A stretch of 35,768 nucleotides of DNA from Streptomyces boluensis. Lineage in GTDB: Bacteria; Actinomycetota; Actinomycetes; Streptomycetales; Streptomycetaceae. Shown here in pieces: positions 6,965-16,246 of the stretch. The translations under genes and the position numbers were made by a program. The stretch's first letter is position 1. Each line of letters opens with the position of its first letter. The notes under the pieces are model-generated. The model searched no databases. It saw only the letters and a list, made by a program, of their open reading frames with translations, and had not been told where the DNA came from. The stretch lies in the NCBI RefSeq assembly GCF_009908195.1, contig NZ_JAAAHS010000030.1:1-35768 (forward strand), written 5' to 3'.

Positions 6965-8971
6965 ATGATCCAGGCAACCGGACTGACCAGCAATCCTCGT
7001 CGGGGATTTCCGCCCGCAGTCGACGATGTGTCCCTCGAGGCGCGGGCCGGACACGTCACCGCCCTGCTCGGAGGCGCTGACGCGGGTACCAGCGTGGTCC
7101 TGAGACTGATGCTCGAACTGCAACCAGGCCGTGGCATCACGTACTTCAGAGGTCGTCCGCTGCGTCGCATCGCGCATCCCGCACGTGAAGTCGGAGTCCT
7201 CCTCGGTGAGGTTCCCGGGCATCCGGGGCGCACGGTGCGTGGGCAGTTGCGCATGCTGTGCGCGGCCGCCGGGGTGCCGGTGTCCCGGGCCGACGAGGTG
7301 CTGGAGGTCGTCGGCCTGGTCAGCCTCCGTGACCAGCGCCTCGGCACCTTGTCGCGCGGGATGGACCGTCGACTCGGCCTCGCCTGCGCGCTGCTCGCCG
7401 ATCCGCACACGCTGGTTCTGGACTCGCCCGCTGACGGCCTCTCGGCGCGCGAGGGGCACTGGATGTACGGGATGCTGCGGGCCCATGCCGAGCAGGGCGG
7501 CGCCGTGCTGTTCACCACGAGCGACGCCAAGGCGGCGGCCCGAGCCGCGGATCACGTGGTCACGATCGAACACGGAAAGGTGGTGGCGGACCAGGGAGTC
7601 GGGGAGTTCGCCCGCACGAGATTGCGCCCCAGGGTGGCCGTCAGGTCCCCGCACGCGGCCCGTCTCGGCGCGTTGCTGACGAAGGAGGCGCGCGTGGGCC
7701 GGCGTTCGGTCGAGGTGGTGCGCGAGGACGGCAACAGGCTTTCGGTGTACGGGAGTAACTGTGCCGAGGTGGGCGAGACGGCGTTCAAGCACGGCGTCCT
7801 GATTCATCAACTCGCCGATGAGATCGGTGACTCCGGGCCACCTGAGCCCGCAGAGGTGTCGACCGGGGGCGCAACAGCGGCTGATTCGGTACCCGGCGAT
7901 GCGGTATCCGGCGATGAGACTGGGACCGTAACCGCGAGGACCGGCGCGGGGACGGCAGGCCCGCACACCCTGTCCGACACCTCCAACACCTCCAACACCT
8001 CCGACACCTCCGACACCTCCAACACCTCCAACACCTCCAACACCTCCAACACCTCCGACTCCTCCAACACCTCAGATGAAGTTGGCGGAAAGGCTGCGGC
8101 GCGTTGTGGGGTCATCAGAGTCGGCAAGATGCTGAGTGGCTCAACTGGCGCCTACCGAACGGAACTCTCCCCCCTGCCGCCACCCATCACGGTCCGCCCG
8201 GCCCGCAGTCCGCTGCGCCCCCTGCGCTACGAACTGCGTCGTGCTGCCGGACTCAGCACCGGGTATCTGACGACACTCCTCGTGCTCGCCGTCTCCGCGG
8301 TCCTCGCGCTCTACCTGGCCAGGGTTGGACACACGCCGCTGCCCCGGCTGCTCGCGGCCTGGCCCTACGAACTCCCGCTCGCCCCCGCCGCGATGGGGGC
8401 GGGACTGCTCGGAGCGCTGTCGTTCGGGGACGAGTTCCGGCACCCCGCACTCGCCGCGGACCGCGGCACGGTGCCGCGGAGACTCGGCCTGCTCGCCGCC
8501 AAGCTCGTGGTCTGCTCCGGCACGGCGCTACTCCTCGCGCTGGCCACGGTGGTGGGCGACGGCCTGACGCTGCACGTCGTCTATGGCGAGGAGGTGACCC
8601 AACTGCCGCCGGACTGGCTTGAAATGGCGGCGAGTTGGGGTGCGCTCACTGTCGCGTGCTCCTGGGCCGGGCTTCTTGCGGCGGGCGTCTTCCGTTCCAC
8701 CACCGCGGGGTTGGCGGCGCTGCTCGCCGTGCCGATCGTCGTCGTACCCCTGGTGGAGAAGCTCATGGAAGGGCCGTCGGCGCGGTCGGCGGCGGGTCTG
8801 CCGAGTCGGCTGCGGGACGTGATGCTCGTGCAGTGGCCGGCGAAGGGCGACCACTTCGTCGCCAGTGCGGTTCGCATGATCGCTCAACCAGTGGGCAGCG
8901 CACTGCTGTTGAGTCTTACCGCACTCCTGTGCGCCTATCTGCTGACCTCACTGCGCAGCAGGGCGAGATAG
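6965..8971 (+). CDS. ABC-type protein: degenerate ATPase domain fused to a membrane domain
   Basis: The 668-residue protein has an N-terminal domain with the ABC ATPase layout and a C-terminal membrane domain with about six helices (residues ~430-665). The nucleotide-binding residues are altered: the Walker A position reads GGADAGTS (36-43) with Thr42 in place of Lys; the signature is LSRGM (129-133); Walker B is LVLDSP with Ser154 in place of the catalytic Glu; and the H-loop His is Ser186. ATP hydrolysis is therefore unlikely. A low-complexity linker at residues 338-370 consists of eleven DTS/NTS tripeptides. The organisation resembles ABC-2 exporters, but as a half-transporter with a pseudo-ATPase. 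The ATG at 6965 follows AGAGAAGCG; GTG 6953 is an alternative. It lies 173 bases upstream of whiH, same strand. Substrate and function unknown; a regulatory or scaffolding membrane protein is possible. Confidence 0.8.
   Translation: MIQATGLTSNPRRGFPPAVDDVSLEARAGHVTALLGGADAGTSVVLRLMLELQPGRGITYFRGRPLRRIAHPAREVGVLLGEVPGHPGRTVRGQLRMLCAAAGVPVSRADEVLEVVGLVSLRDQRLGTLSRGMDRRLGLACALLADPHTLVLDSPADGLSAREGHWMYGMLRAHAEQGGAVLFTTSDAKAAARAADHVVTIEHGKVVADQGVGEFARTRLRPRVAVRSPHAARLGALLTKEARVGRRSVEVVREDGNRLSVYGSNCAEVGETAFKHGVLIHQLADEIGDSGPPEPAEVSTGGATAADSVPGDAVSGDETGTVTARTGAGTAGPHTLSDTSNTSNTSDTSDTSNTSNTSNTSNTSDSSNTSDEVGGKAAARCGVIRVGKMLSGSTGAYRTELSPLPPPITVRPARSPLRPLRYELRRAAGLSTGYLTTLLVLAVSAVLALYLARVGHTPLPRLLAAWPYELPLAPAAMGAGLLGALSFGDEFRHPALAADRGTVPRRLGLLAAKLVVCSGTALLLALATVVGDGLTLHVVYGEEVTQLPPDWLEMAASWGALTVACSWAGLLAAGVFRSTTAGLAALLAVPIVVVPLVEKLMEGPSARSAAGLPSRLRDVMLVQWPAKGDHFVASAVRMIAQPVGSALLLSLTALLCAYLLTSLRSRAR
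7976..8074 (+). repeat. Eleven 9-base tandem repeats (RACACCTCC) in the ABC-like gene
   Basis: Units of GACACCTCC or AACACCTCC run in register with the codons and encode Asp-Thr-Ser or Asn-Thr-Ser. Two units vary by one base (8057 and 8066). Copy number is likely to vary between strains by slippage, always in frame. Confidence 0.9.
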
Positions 8972-9027
8972 TCCCGTGCCCGAACTCGCCGCGCAGCCCT
9001 TGTGCGCAACTGCCCACGGGCTAGCGG

Positions 9028-9052
9028 TAGAAGGTTCGTTTCTGTCGGATAA
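9028..9052 (+). promoter_or_regulatory. Candidate sigma-WhiG promoter of whiH
   Basis: whiH is known to depend on the FliA-like sigma factor WhiG (consensus about TAAA-N15-GCCGATAA). TAGA at 9028-9031 and TCGGATAA at 9045-9052 partly fit (3/4 and 6/8), but the spacer is only 13 bases. The site lies about 95 bases upstream of the GTG. Confidence 0.3.
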
Positions 9053-9144
9053 GGCGTCAATTGCAGCGAGGTAAGCGATCACCCTTTCGTGTGCTTTTCA
9101 CCAAAGACCTCAAGGGGCTTGAGCGCTGAGCCGACAAAGGATCC

Positions 9145-10035
9145 GTGAGTACCCTTGCGCACACCATGATGACCGCCGCCCGCTCTGCCGACTCCGGCCT
9201 CGCAGGACCGGGCGAACTCAACCGCTACTCCTACGCGGAGGCCCCCATGGCCGGTCGCGTCGGCGTCCCTTCCTGGGAAAGCTCGGATCCGGACCTGGGT
9301 CGAACCAGCCGACGCGCGGCGGGCAACCGCGGGCGCGGCCTGCACGGCCAACTCGTCCAGCAGCTTGGCCAGATGATCGTTTCCGGTGACCTCGGGGCGG
9401 ACCGTCCGCTCGTTCCGGAGGAGATCGGGCAGCGTTTCGAGGTGTCCCGCACCGTTGTCCGCGAGTCGCTGCGAGTGCTAGAGGCCAAGGGCCTCGTCAG
9501 CGCCCGCCCCAATGTCGGTACGCGGGTCCGTCCCGTGAGCGACTGGAACCTGCTCGACCCGGACATCATCGAATGGCGCGCCTTCGGTCCGCAGCGCGAC
9601 GACCAGCGCCGCGAACTGAGCGAACTGCGCTGGACGATCGAGCCGCTGGCCGCCAGGCTCGCCGCCGGCCACGGCCGTGAGGACGTGCAGCAGCGTCTGG
9701 TCGACATGGTCGAGATCATGGGGCACGCCCTCGGGCAGGGTGACGCCGTCACCTTCGCTCGGGCGGACTCCGAGTTCCACTCGCTGCTCATCCAGGTCGC
9801 GGGCAACCGCATGCTCGAGCACCTCTCCGGCATCGTCTCGGCCGCGCTCCAGGTCTCCGGGGGACCGGTCACCGGCTGCGACCGCCCCAACGAGACGGCC
9901 ATCGCCCACCACGCGCGCATCGTCGAGGCCCTCGGCGCGGGCGACGGAGTCGGCGCCGAGACGGCCATGCGGCAGCTGCTCACCGTCCACCCGGACGTGG
10001 AGCGTGTGGTACCGGCGCCGCGCGAGCAGCACTGA
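9145..10035 (+). CDS. whiH: Sporulation transcription factor WhiH (GntR/FCD family)
   Basis: This 296-residue regulator matches WhiH in length, family and position immediately upstream of hrdB. In Streptomyces WhiH is needed for septation of aerial hyphae and autoregulates. Residues 1-63 are a poorly conserved extension. The winged helix of the FadR-type GntR family spans ~64-130, with the recognition region EEIGQRFEVSRTVVRESLRV (92-111) and wing GLVSARPNVGTRV. An FCD effector domain follows (~150-275), with the acidic/His pattern of the family's metal or ligand pocket (ADSEFHSLLIQVAGN and HHARIVEAL). The GTG at 9145 follows AAAGGA at four to five bases. A hairpin at 10134-10166 probably ends the transcript. 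Identification is by combined family and synteny; the effector is unknown. Confidence 0.9.
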   Translation: MSTLAHTMMTAARSADSGLAGPGELNRYSYAEAPMAGRVGVPSWESSDPDLGRTSRRAAGNRGRGLHGQLVQQLGQMIVSGDLGADRPLVPEEIGQRFEVSRTVVRESLRVLEAKGLVSARPNVGTRVRPVSDWNLLDPDIIEWRAFGPQRDDQRRELSELRWTIEPLAARLAAGHGREDVQQRLVDMVEIMGHALGQGDAVTFARADSEFHSLLIQVAGNRMLEHLSGIVSAALQVSGGPVTGCDRPNETAIAHHARIVEALGAGDGVGAETAMRQLLTVHPDVERVVPAPREQH

Positions 10036-10133
10036 GCTCGGTACGTCCGCCGTGTACGCCATGCCCGTACGTCGGCCGCGTACTCCCTTCCTCGCTCGCT
10101 TCCGTGTTCGCTCGTGTACGCCCCGGCGGTGCG

Positions 10134-10166
10134 CCGCCGCTCCGTACTCGTGGGCCGGAGCGGCGG
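10134..10166 (+). terminator. Probable whiH terminator
   Basis: CCGCCGCTCCG at 10134-10144 pairs perfectly with CGGAGCGGCGG at 10156-10166 over an 11-base loop. It is 99 bases past the whiH stop. No T-tract follows. Confidence 0.6.
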
Positions 10167-10365
10167 CCCGCGGACCCGCCTCACGCGTCAGGGGAGTCGT
10201 CGGGACCCGCGCAGGGCCCGACGGCTCGCGTGCGCAGAGCGCTCGCTGCCGGGTGAACAGCGCGCGGAGGAGTGCGATGCGCCGGTGTGGGCACGCGTAT
10301 CTGAGGGGCTATGTCCCATAGGGGTTGTAATCAATGGTTACGGGGTGTGACTCGGGCCACGCAGA

Positions 10366-10393
10366 TTGGGCGTAACGCTCCTCCGGGTAGCGC
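10366..10393 (+). promoter_or_regulatory. Candidate vegetative promoter of hrdB
   Basis: TTGGGC (10366-10371), a 16-base spacer and TAGCGC (10388-10393) form a plausible HrdB-type promoter, leaving a leader of about 165 bases before the hrdB start. Confidence 0.4.
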
Positions 10394-10564
10394 GATGACC
10401 TAAGAGGTGACAGCCGAGGAGGGAATACAGCCGCCGCTCGCGGCGCTGTGACAGCTCCAACGCGCCGCCCGTGCCGTCGGCCAATCCCCAAGCCGTCGGT
10501 AGTCGGCTCCGGTTCCACAGTGGACGGGGCCGGAAGCCGTTTCCATCGTTCCGAGAGGTTGTTC

Positions 10565-12109
10565 GTGTCGGCCAGCACATCCCGTACGCTCCCGCCGGAG
10601 ATCGCCGAGTCCGAGTCTGTGATGGCGCTCATCGAGCGGGGAAAGGCTGAGGGGCAGATCGCCGGCGATGACGTGCGTCGGGCCTTCGAAGCTGACCAGA
10701 TTCCGGCCACTCAGTGGAAGAACGTTCTGCGCAGCCTCAACCAGATCCTCGAGGAAGAGGGTGTGACGCTGATGGTCAGTGCCGCGGAGTCGCCGAAGCG
10801 CCCCCGCAAGAGCGTCGCAGCGAAGAGTCCGGCCAAGCGCACCGCTACCAAGACCGTGGCGGCCAAGACGGCGACGGCGAAGAAGGCCACGGCCACCGCC
10901 GCGACCGTCTCGTCCGCAGCCGAGGCATCGGCCGACGAGGCCGCCCCCGCGAAGAAGACCGCCGCCAAGAAGACGACGGCCAAGAAGGCCGCGGCGAAGA
11001 AGACCGCAGCGAAGAAGACGACGGCCAAGAAGGGCAAGAAGGACGACGAACTGCTCGACGGCGACGAGCCGATCGAGGAGACGTCGACCGCGGCCAAGCC
11101 CGGCGAGGAAGAGGAGGAGACCGGCGGCGAGGCCAAGGGCTTCGTCCTCTCCGACGACGACGAGGACGACGCTCCTGCGCAGCAGGTCGCCGTCGCCGGC
11201 GCCACCGCCGACCCGGTCAAGGACTACCTCAAGCAGATCGGTAAGGTCCCGCTGCTCAACGCCGAGCAGGAGGTGGAGCTCGCCAAGCGCATCGAGGCCG
11301 GTCTGTTCGCCGAGGACAAGCTGGCCAACGCCGACAAGCTCGCGCCGAAGCTGAAGCGTGAGCTGGAGATCATCGCCGAGGACGGGCGCCGCGCCAAGAA
11401 CCACCTCCTGGAGGCCAACCTCCGTCTGGTGGTCTCCCTGGCGAAGCGCTACACCGGCCGCGGCATGCTCTTCCTGGACCTGATCCAGGAGGGCAACCTC
11501 GGTCTGATCCGTGCGGTCGAGAAGTTCGACTACACCAAGGGCTACAAGTTCTCCACGTACGCGACGTGGTGGATCCGTCAGGCCATCACCCGCGCCATGG
11601 CCGACCAGGCCCGCACCATCCGTATCCCGGTGCACATGGTCGAGGTCATCAACAAGCTCGCGCGCGTGCAGCGTCAGATGCTCCAGGACCTGGGCCGCGA
11701 GCCCACCCCGGAGGAGCTGGCCAAGGAACTCGACATGACCCCTGAAAAGGTCATCGAGGTCCAGAAGTACGGTCGTGAGCCCATCTCCCTGCACACCCCG
11801 CTCGGCGAGGACGGCGACAGCGAGTTCGGTGACCTCATCGAGGACTCCGAAGCCGTCGTCCCGGCGGACGCGGTGTCCTTCACCCTCCTCCAGGAGCAGC
11901 TGCACTCCGTCCTGGACACGCTCTCCGAGCGTGAGGCGGGCGTCGTGTCCATGCGGTTCGGTCTCACCGACGGTCAGCCGAAGACCCTCGACGAGATCGG
12001 CAAGGTCTACGGCGTGACGCGTGAGCGCATCCGTCAGATCGAGTCGAAGACCATGTCGAAGCTTCGGCACCCGTCGCGCTCCCAGGTGCTGCGCGACTAC
12101 CTCGACTAG
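10565..12109 (+). CDS. hrdB: Principal RNA polymerase sigma factor HrdB
   Basis: This 514-residue protein is the essential housekeeping sigma-70 of Streptomyces. The N-terminus ([16 protein letters not shown]) matches HrdB as I know it, and the GTG start at 10565 follows GAGAGG at about six bases. Region 1.1 (residues ~15-72) is followed by a long Ala/Lys-rich, histone-H1-like segment (~80-160, repeats of AAKKT) and an acidic segment (~161-205). Regions 1.2 to 4 occupy ~217-514: region 2 with [20 protein letters not shown] and the -10 recognition helix around [18 protein letters not shown], region 3, and region 4.2 with [21 protein letters not shown] strong terminator follows at 12133. The basic and acidic tracts are typical of actinobacterial principal sigma factors. 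Confidence 0.97.
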   Translation: MSASTSRTLPPEIAESESVMALIERGKAEGQIAGDDVRRAFEADQIPATQWKNVLRSLNQILEEEGVTLMVSAAESPKRPRKSVAAKSPAKRTATKTVAAKTATAKKATATAATVSSAAEASADEAAPAKKTAAKKTTAKKAAAKKTAAKKTTAKKGKKDDELLDGDEPIEETSTAAKPGEEEEETGGEAKGFVLSDDDEDDAPAQQVAVAGATADPVKDYLKQIGKVPLLNAEQEVELAKRIEAGLFAEDKLANADKLAPKLKRELEIIAEDGRRAKNHLLEANLRLVVSLAKRYTGRGMLFLDLIQEGNLGLIRAVEKFDYTKGYKFSTYATWWIRQAITRAMADQARTIRIPVHMVEVINKLARVQRQMLQDLGREPTPEELAKELDMTPEKVIEVQKYGREPISLHTPLGEDGDSEFGDLIEDSEAVVPADAVSFTLLQEQLHSVLDTLSEREAGVVSMRFGLTDGQPKTLDEIGKVYGVTRERIRQIESKTMSKLRHPSRSQVLRDYLD

Positions 12110-12132
12110 GTCACGCACAGTTCGTACGCGGC

Positions 12133-12166
12133 AAGGGCCCGGATTCCGTGAGGATTCCGGGCCCTT
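12133..12166 (+). terminator. hrdB terminator
   Basis: AAGGGCCCGG at 12133-12142 and CCGGGCCCTT at 12157-12166 pair perfectly, extended by a few imperfect pairs inward, 24 bases after the hrdB stop. Confidence 0.8.
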
Positions 12167-12201
12167 CCGCGTGCGCGGGTGCGCACCGCGCGCGCGTGGT
12201 C

Positions 12202-12232
12202 GACGCTGAGCGAGTCACTGCAACTCAGCGTC
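12202..12232 (+). promoter_or_regulatory. Perfect inverted repeat abutting the protease ribosome-binding site
   Basis: GACGCTGAG (12202-12210) and CTCAGCGTC (12224-12232) form a 9-base-pair stem with a 13-base loop containing AGTCACTG. The ribosome-binding site AGGAG starts at the next base, 12233. It could be an operator or an RNA hairpin controlling translation. Confidence 0.5.
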
Positions 12233-12242
12233 AGGAGTACGT

Positions 12243-13106
12243 ATGCGCCGTCGTCCCTTCGTCAGAGCGCTGTCGGGTGCGCTCGCCCCGCTGTCGGCGG
12301 CGGTCGTGCTGCCTCTGGCCGCCCCCGCTCCGGCGGCGGTGGCCGACAGCGTGGTGGTCGGCGGCAAGCCGGTCCAGGCGGCTGAGCACCCGTGGGTCGT
12401 GGCGGTGGCCAGCCGTGACCGGTTCGGTGGTACCCGGTCGGGGCAGTTCTGTGGTGGCGCTGTGGTGGGCACGCGAACGGTGCTCACGGCCGCGCACTGC
12501 CTGAGCAGGGAAGTCCTCGGAGTCCCGCTGAACGAGGTGCGTGACCTGGAGATCATCGCGGAGCGCGGCGACCTGGAGGCGGCCGGCGGGCGCGAGGTGG
12601 CCGTGCGCCGGGTGTCGGTGAATCCGGAGTACGACAGCATCACCAACGCCGGGGACGTGGCGGTCCTGACGCTGGCCAAGCCGCTGCCCGCCGCATCCGT
12701 GATCCCCATGGCGGGGCCGGGGCACTCCGCGTACGAGCCGGGCAGGACGGCCTCGGTGTACGGCTGGGGCGACACCACAGGCAAGGGTGACTACGCGCGT
12801 ACGCTGCGTGCCGCCCAGGTTCGGGTGCTCTCCGACGCCGTGTGCGAACAGGCCTACCCCGGCACCACCGACGGCAAGTACCTCGCCGACTCCATGCTGT
12901 GCGCGGGCGAGGAGAGCGGTGGGAAGGACGCTTGCCAGGGGGACAGCGGTGGTCCGCTGGTGGCGGGCGGTCGGCTGATCGGCCTGGTGTCGTGGGGCAG
13001 CGGCTGCGGCCGACCCGGCAATCCCGGCGTCTACACGCGGATCTCCGACGTACTGCCTCTGGTGTCGGACGAGCAGCGCCTGTCGGAGCCGGTGGCCGGG
13101 CAGTAG
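12243..13106 (+). CDS. Secreted trypsin-like serine protease (S1 family)
   Basis: The 287-residue protein begins with a signal peptide (positive MRRRPFVR, hydrophobic ~9-30, cleavage around the APAPAA-VADS region, possibly Tat-independent), followed by the mature start VVGG typical of chymotrypsin-fold enzymes (residues 38-41). The catalytic triad is His85 in LTAAHC, Asp138 in GDVAVL and Ser235 in GDSGGP. Asp229, six residues before the serine, corresponds to chymotrypsin Asp189, so cleavage after Lys/Arg is predicted. Cysteines at 70/86, 201/220 and 231/257 fit the usual disulfides. It acts outside the cell, probably on proteins during mycelial differentiation or nutrition, though the natural substrate is not shown. 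The ATG follows AGGAG at five bases. An inverted repeat lies just before this site and a strong terminator follows. Secreted trypsins between hrdB and parE are conserved in streptomycetes as far as I recall. Confidence 0.92.
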   Translation: MRRRPFVRALSGALAPLSAAVVLPLAAPAPAAVADSVVVGGKPVQAAEHPWVVAVASRDRFGGTRSGQFCGGAVVGTRTVLTAAHCLSREVLGVPLNEVRDLEIIAERGDLEAAGGREVAVRRVSVNPEYDSITNAGDVAVLTLAKPLPAASVIPMAGPGHSAYEPGRTASVYGWGDTTGKGDYARTLRAAQVRVLSDAVCEQAYPGTTDGKYLADSMLCAGEESGGKDACQGDSGGPLVAGGRLIGLVSWGSGCGRPGNPGVYTRISDVLPLVSDEQRLSEPVAGQ

Positions 13107-13134
13107 GCGCGGGTCACCGTCACGGGCGTACGAG

Positions 13135-13174
13135 AGCGGGCGGTCACCCCTTCGTGGAGGGGTGACCGCCCGCT
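13135..13174. terminator. Bidirectional terminator between protease and DUF7455 genes
   Basis: A perfect 16-base-pair stem (13135-13150 with 13159-13174; arm AGCGGGCGGTCACCCC) with an 8-base loop lies between the convergent genes ending at 13106 and 13220. Confidence 0.85.
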
Positions 13175-13219
13175 GTGCCGGCCCTGGGCCGGTGCTGGCT
13201 CGTCGTGATGCGAAGAGTG

Positions 13220-13447
13220 TCAGCGTTCTTCGTCGTTGGTTGCCGGGACGGCGGTCAGCCGCTCCGTCTCGTCCTGTATCTCAGCGGCGATCTTCTTGAG
13301 TTCCGGCTCGAACTTGCGGCCGTGATGGGCGCAGAAGAGCAGTTCACCGCCGCTCATCAGGACGACGCGCAGGTATGCCTGGGCGCCGCAGCGGTCGCAG
13401 CGATCAGCGGCCGTCAGGGGGCTCGCGGGGGTCAGAACAGTAGTCAC
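13220..13447 (-). CDS. Small zinc-ribbon-like DUF7455 protein
   Basis: This 75-residue protein has a CDRCGAQAY motif and a later CAHHGRK, giving the Cys/Cys/Cys/His pattern of a small zinc ribbon (residues ~17-45). It ends in an acidic helix. The compact layout is that of the actinobacterial DUF7455 family, found near parE and sigma-factor genes; its function is unknown. The GTG start at 13447 is preceded by AGAGG at about five bases. It is divergent from parE (464 bases apart) and convergent with the protease gene across a strong terminator. Cytoplasmic; nucleic-acid binding is possible for a zinc ribbon but not shown. Confidence 0.85.
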   Translation of the reverse strand: MTTVLTPASPLTAADRCDRCGAQAYLRVVLMSGGELLFCAHHGRKFEPELKKIAAEIQDETERLTAVPATNDEER

Positions 13448-13911
13448 GTCGCCTCTTCTCTAGCTCGACGAGCTGTCGTACCAGGGTCAACATCCAACCA
13501 GGCCGAAAACGTTCCCGCTCGAGGCTTTTCCTCGAAAAAATCTTCCGAGGCGGCTGTCTGCTGCCGGTTGGCGGCGAATGTGCCGTATTACGTCTTCTAC
13601 GGTTTTCGCGTGGTTTGCAGAGTTACTTGCCGTATCCAGTTGTGGTTCATGCTTGGCCCTCCCCGGTCGTGGCGCGACCGGTTGTTCATGAGGACGTGCC
13701 CGGAGCCTAAATGGTTCATGCCTGGTTGGGAACGTGATGTGCGCATCACCCCATCGAGGGATCGAACATCCATACGACCCTGGACTACGCTGCAGTGAGT
13801 CGAGGGTGGCGTTACATCGGCTCTACCAGGCCTCGGTACCCTCTGAGCGACGCCCGATGACGACTCTCTCTCCAGAGGGTCCCAATTGAAATTCAGCGAG
13901 GAGCGAAACGC
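13448..13911. other. Divergent DUF7455-parE intergenic region
   Basis: These 464 bases are AT-richer than the surroundings. They contain three GTTCATG elements (13645-13651, 13684-13690, 13714-13720; the first and third extended to TGGTTCATGC) and a 16-base palindrome at 13734-13749. Both promoters must be here, but I cannot place -10/-35 elements with confidence. A 40-codon minus-strand frame (end 13597) is unlikely to be real. Confidence 0.5.
13734..13749. promoter_or_regulatory. Palindrome GTGATG-N4-CATCAC upstream of parE
   Basis: GTGATG (13734-13739) and CATCAC (13744-13749) are perfect inverted half-sites with spacer TGCG. The layout is operator-like and is reminiscent of BldD sites (GTGA...TCAC). 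Binding by any factor is inference. Confidence 0.4.
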
Positions 13912-16032
<2,121 letters not shown>

Positions 16033-16051
16033 GGGCTCAACTCGGCTTCTC

Positions 16052-16094
16052 CCGCCGCTCCTTCACCTTCCGGGTGGAGGAGCGGCGGTTTTTT
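16052..16094 (+). terminator. parE intrinsic terminator
   Basis: CCGCCGCTCC (16052-16061) pairs with GGAGCGGCGG (16079-16088), with further pairing inside the loop, and is followed by six T residues at 16089-16094. This is one of the few classic rho-independent terminators in the window. Confidence 0.95.
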
Positions 16095-16246
16095 GTGCCC
16101 GAGGTCGCTCAGCTCGCGCAGTCCGTCCCGAATCGGGCAGTTGGTCATCCGATGGGGTGAAGAGGCGGGATTGAGGTGTCTGGATCTTCATGTTCTGCCC
16201 ATGCTTGGGCGCGCGGCCCAAGTGTGCCGCGGACGAGGAGAGTTCG

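Larger units (their letters stand above)
10036..10564 (+). other. whiH-hrdB intergenic region
   Basis: These 529 bases hold the probable whiH terminator (10134-10166) and the hrdB promoter region. The stretch 10310-10430 is less GC-rich than its surroundings, as expected for promoters. GGGAAT at 10421-10426 followed 18 bases later by GCT is reminiscent of a sigma-R promoter (GGAAT-N18-GTT), the class of the second hrdB promoter known in S. coelicolor, but the match is incomplete. I see no gene. Confidence 0.5.

Noticed and set aside
7976..8074. CRISPR-like array.
   Set aside because: Nine-base in-frame units without spacers; a coding tripeptide repeat.
8973..9020. Possible terminator CCCGTG...CACGGG after the ABC-like gene.
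   Set aside because: Only six pairs over a 36-base loop with a small inner stem; too weak to list.
13506..13530. TCGAGG-CTTTT-CCTCGA hairpin followed by six A residues near the DUF7455 gene.
   Set aside because: The A-tract is on the wrong side for a terminator in either orientation relative to neighbouring genes; a stem of only six pairs.
13597..13719. Minus-strand 40-codon frame (or 17 codons from the inner ATG, ending ...TTRKP) with a good GGAGGG before its third ATG, in the parE leader.
   Set aside because: Codon use is rich in rare codons (ATA, CAA, GTA, ACT, AAA, TTA), and the peptide is very short with no recognisable feature. More likely part of the AT-rich promoter region.
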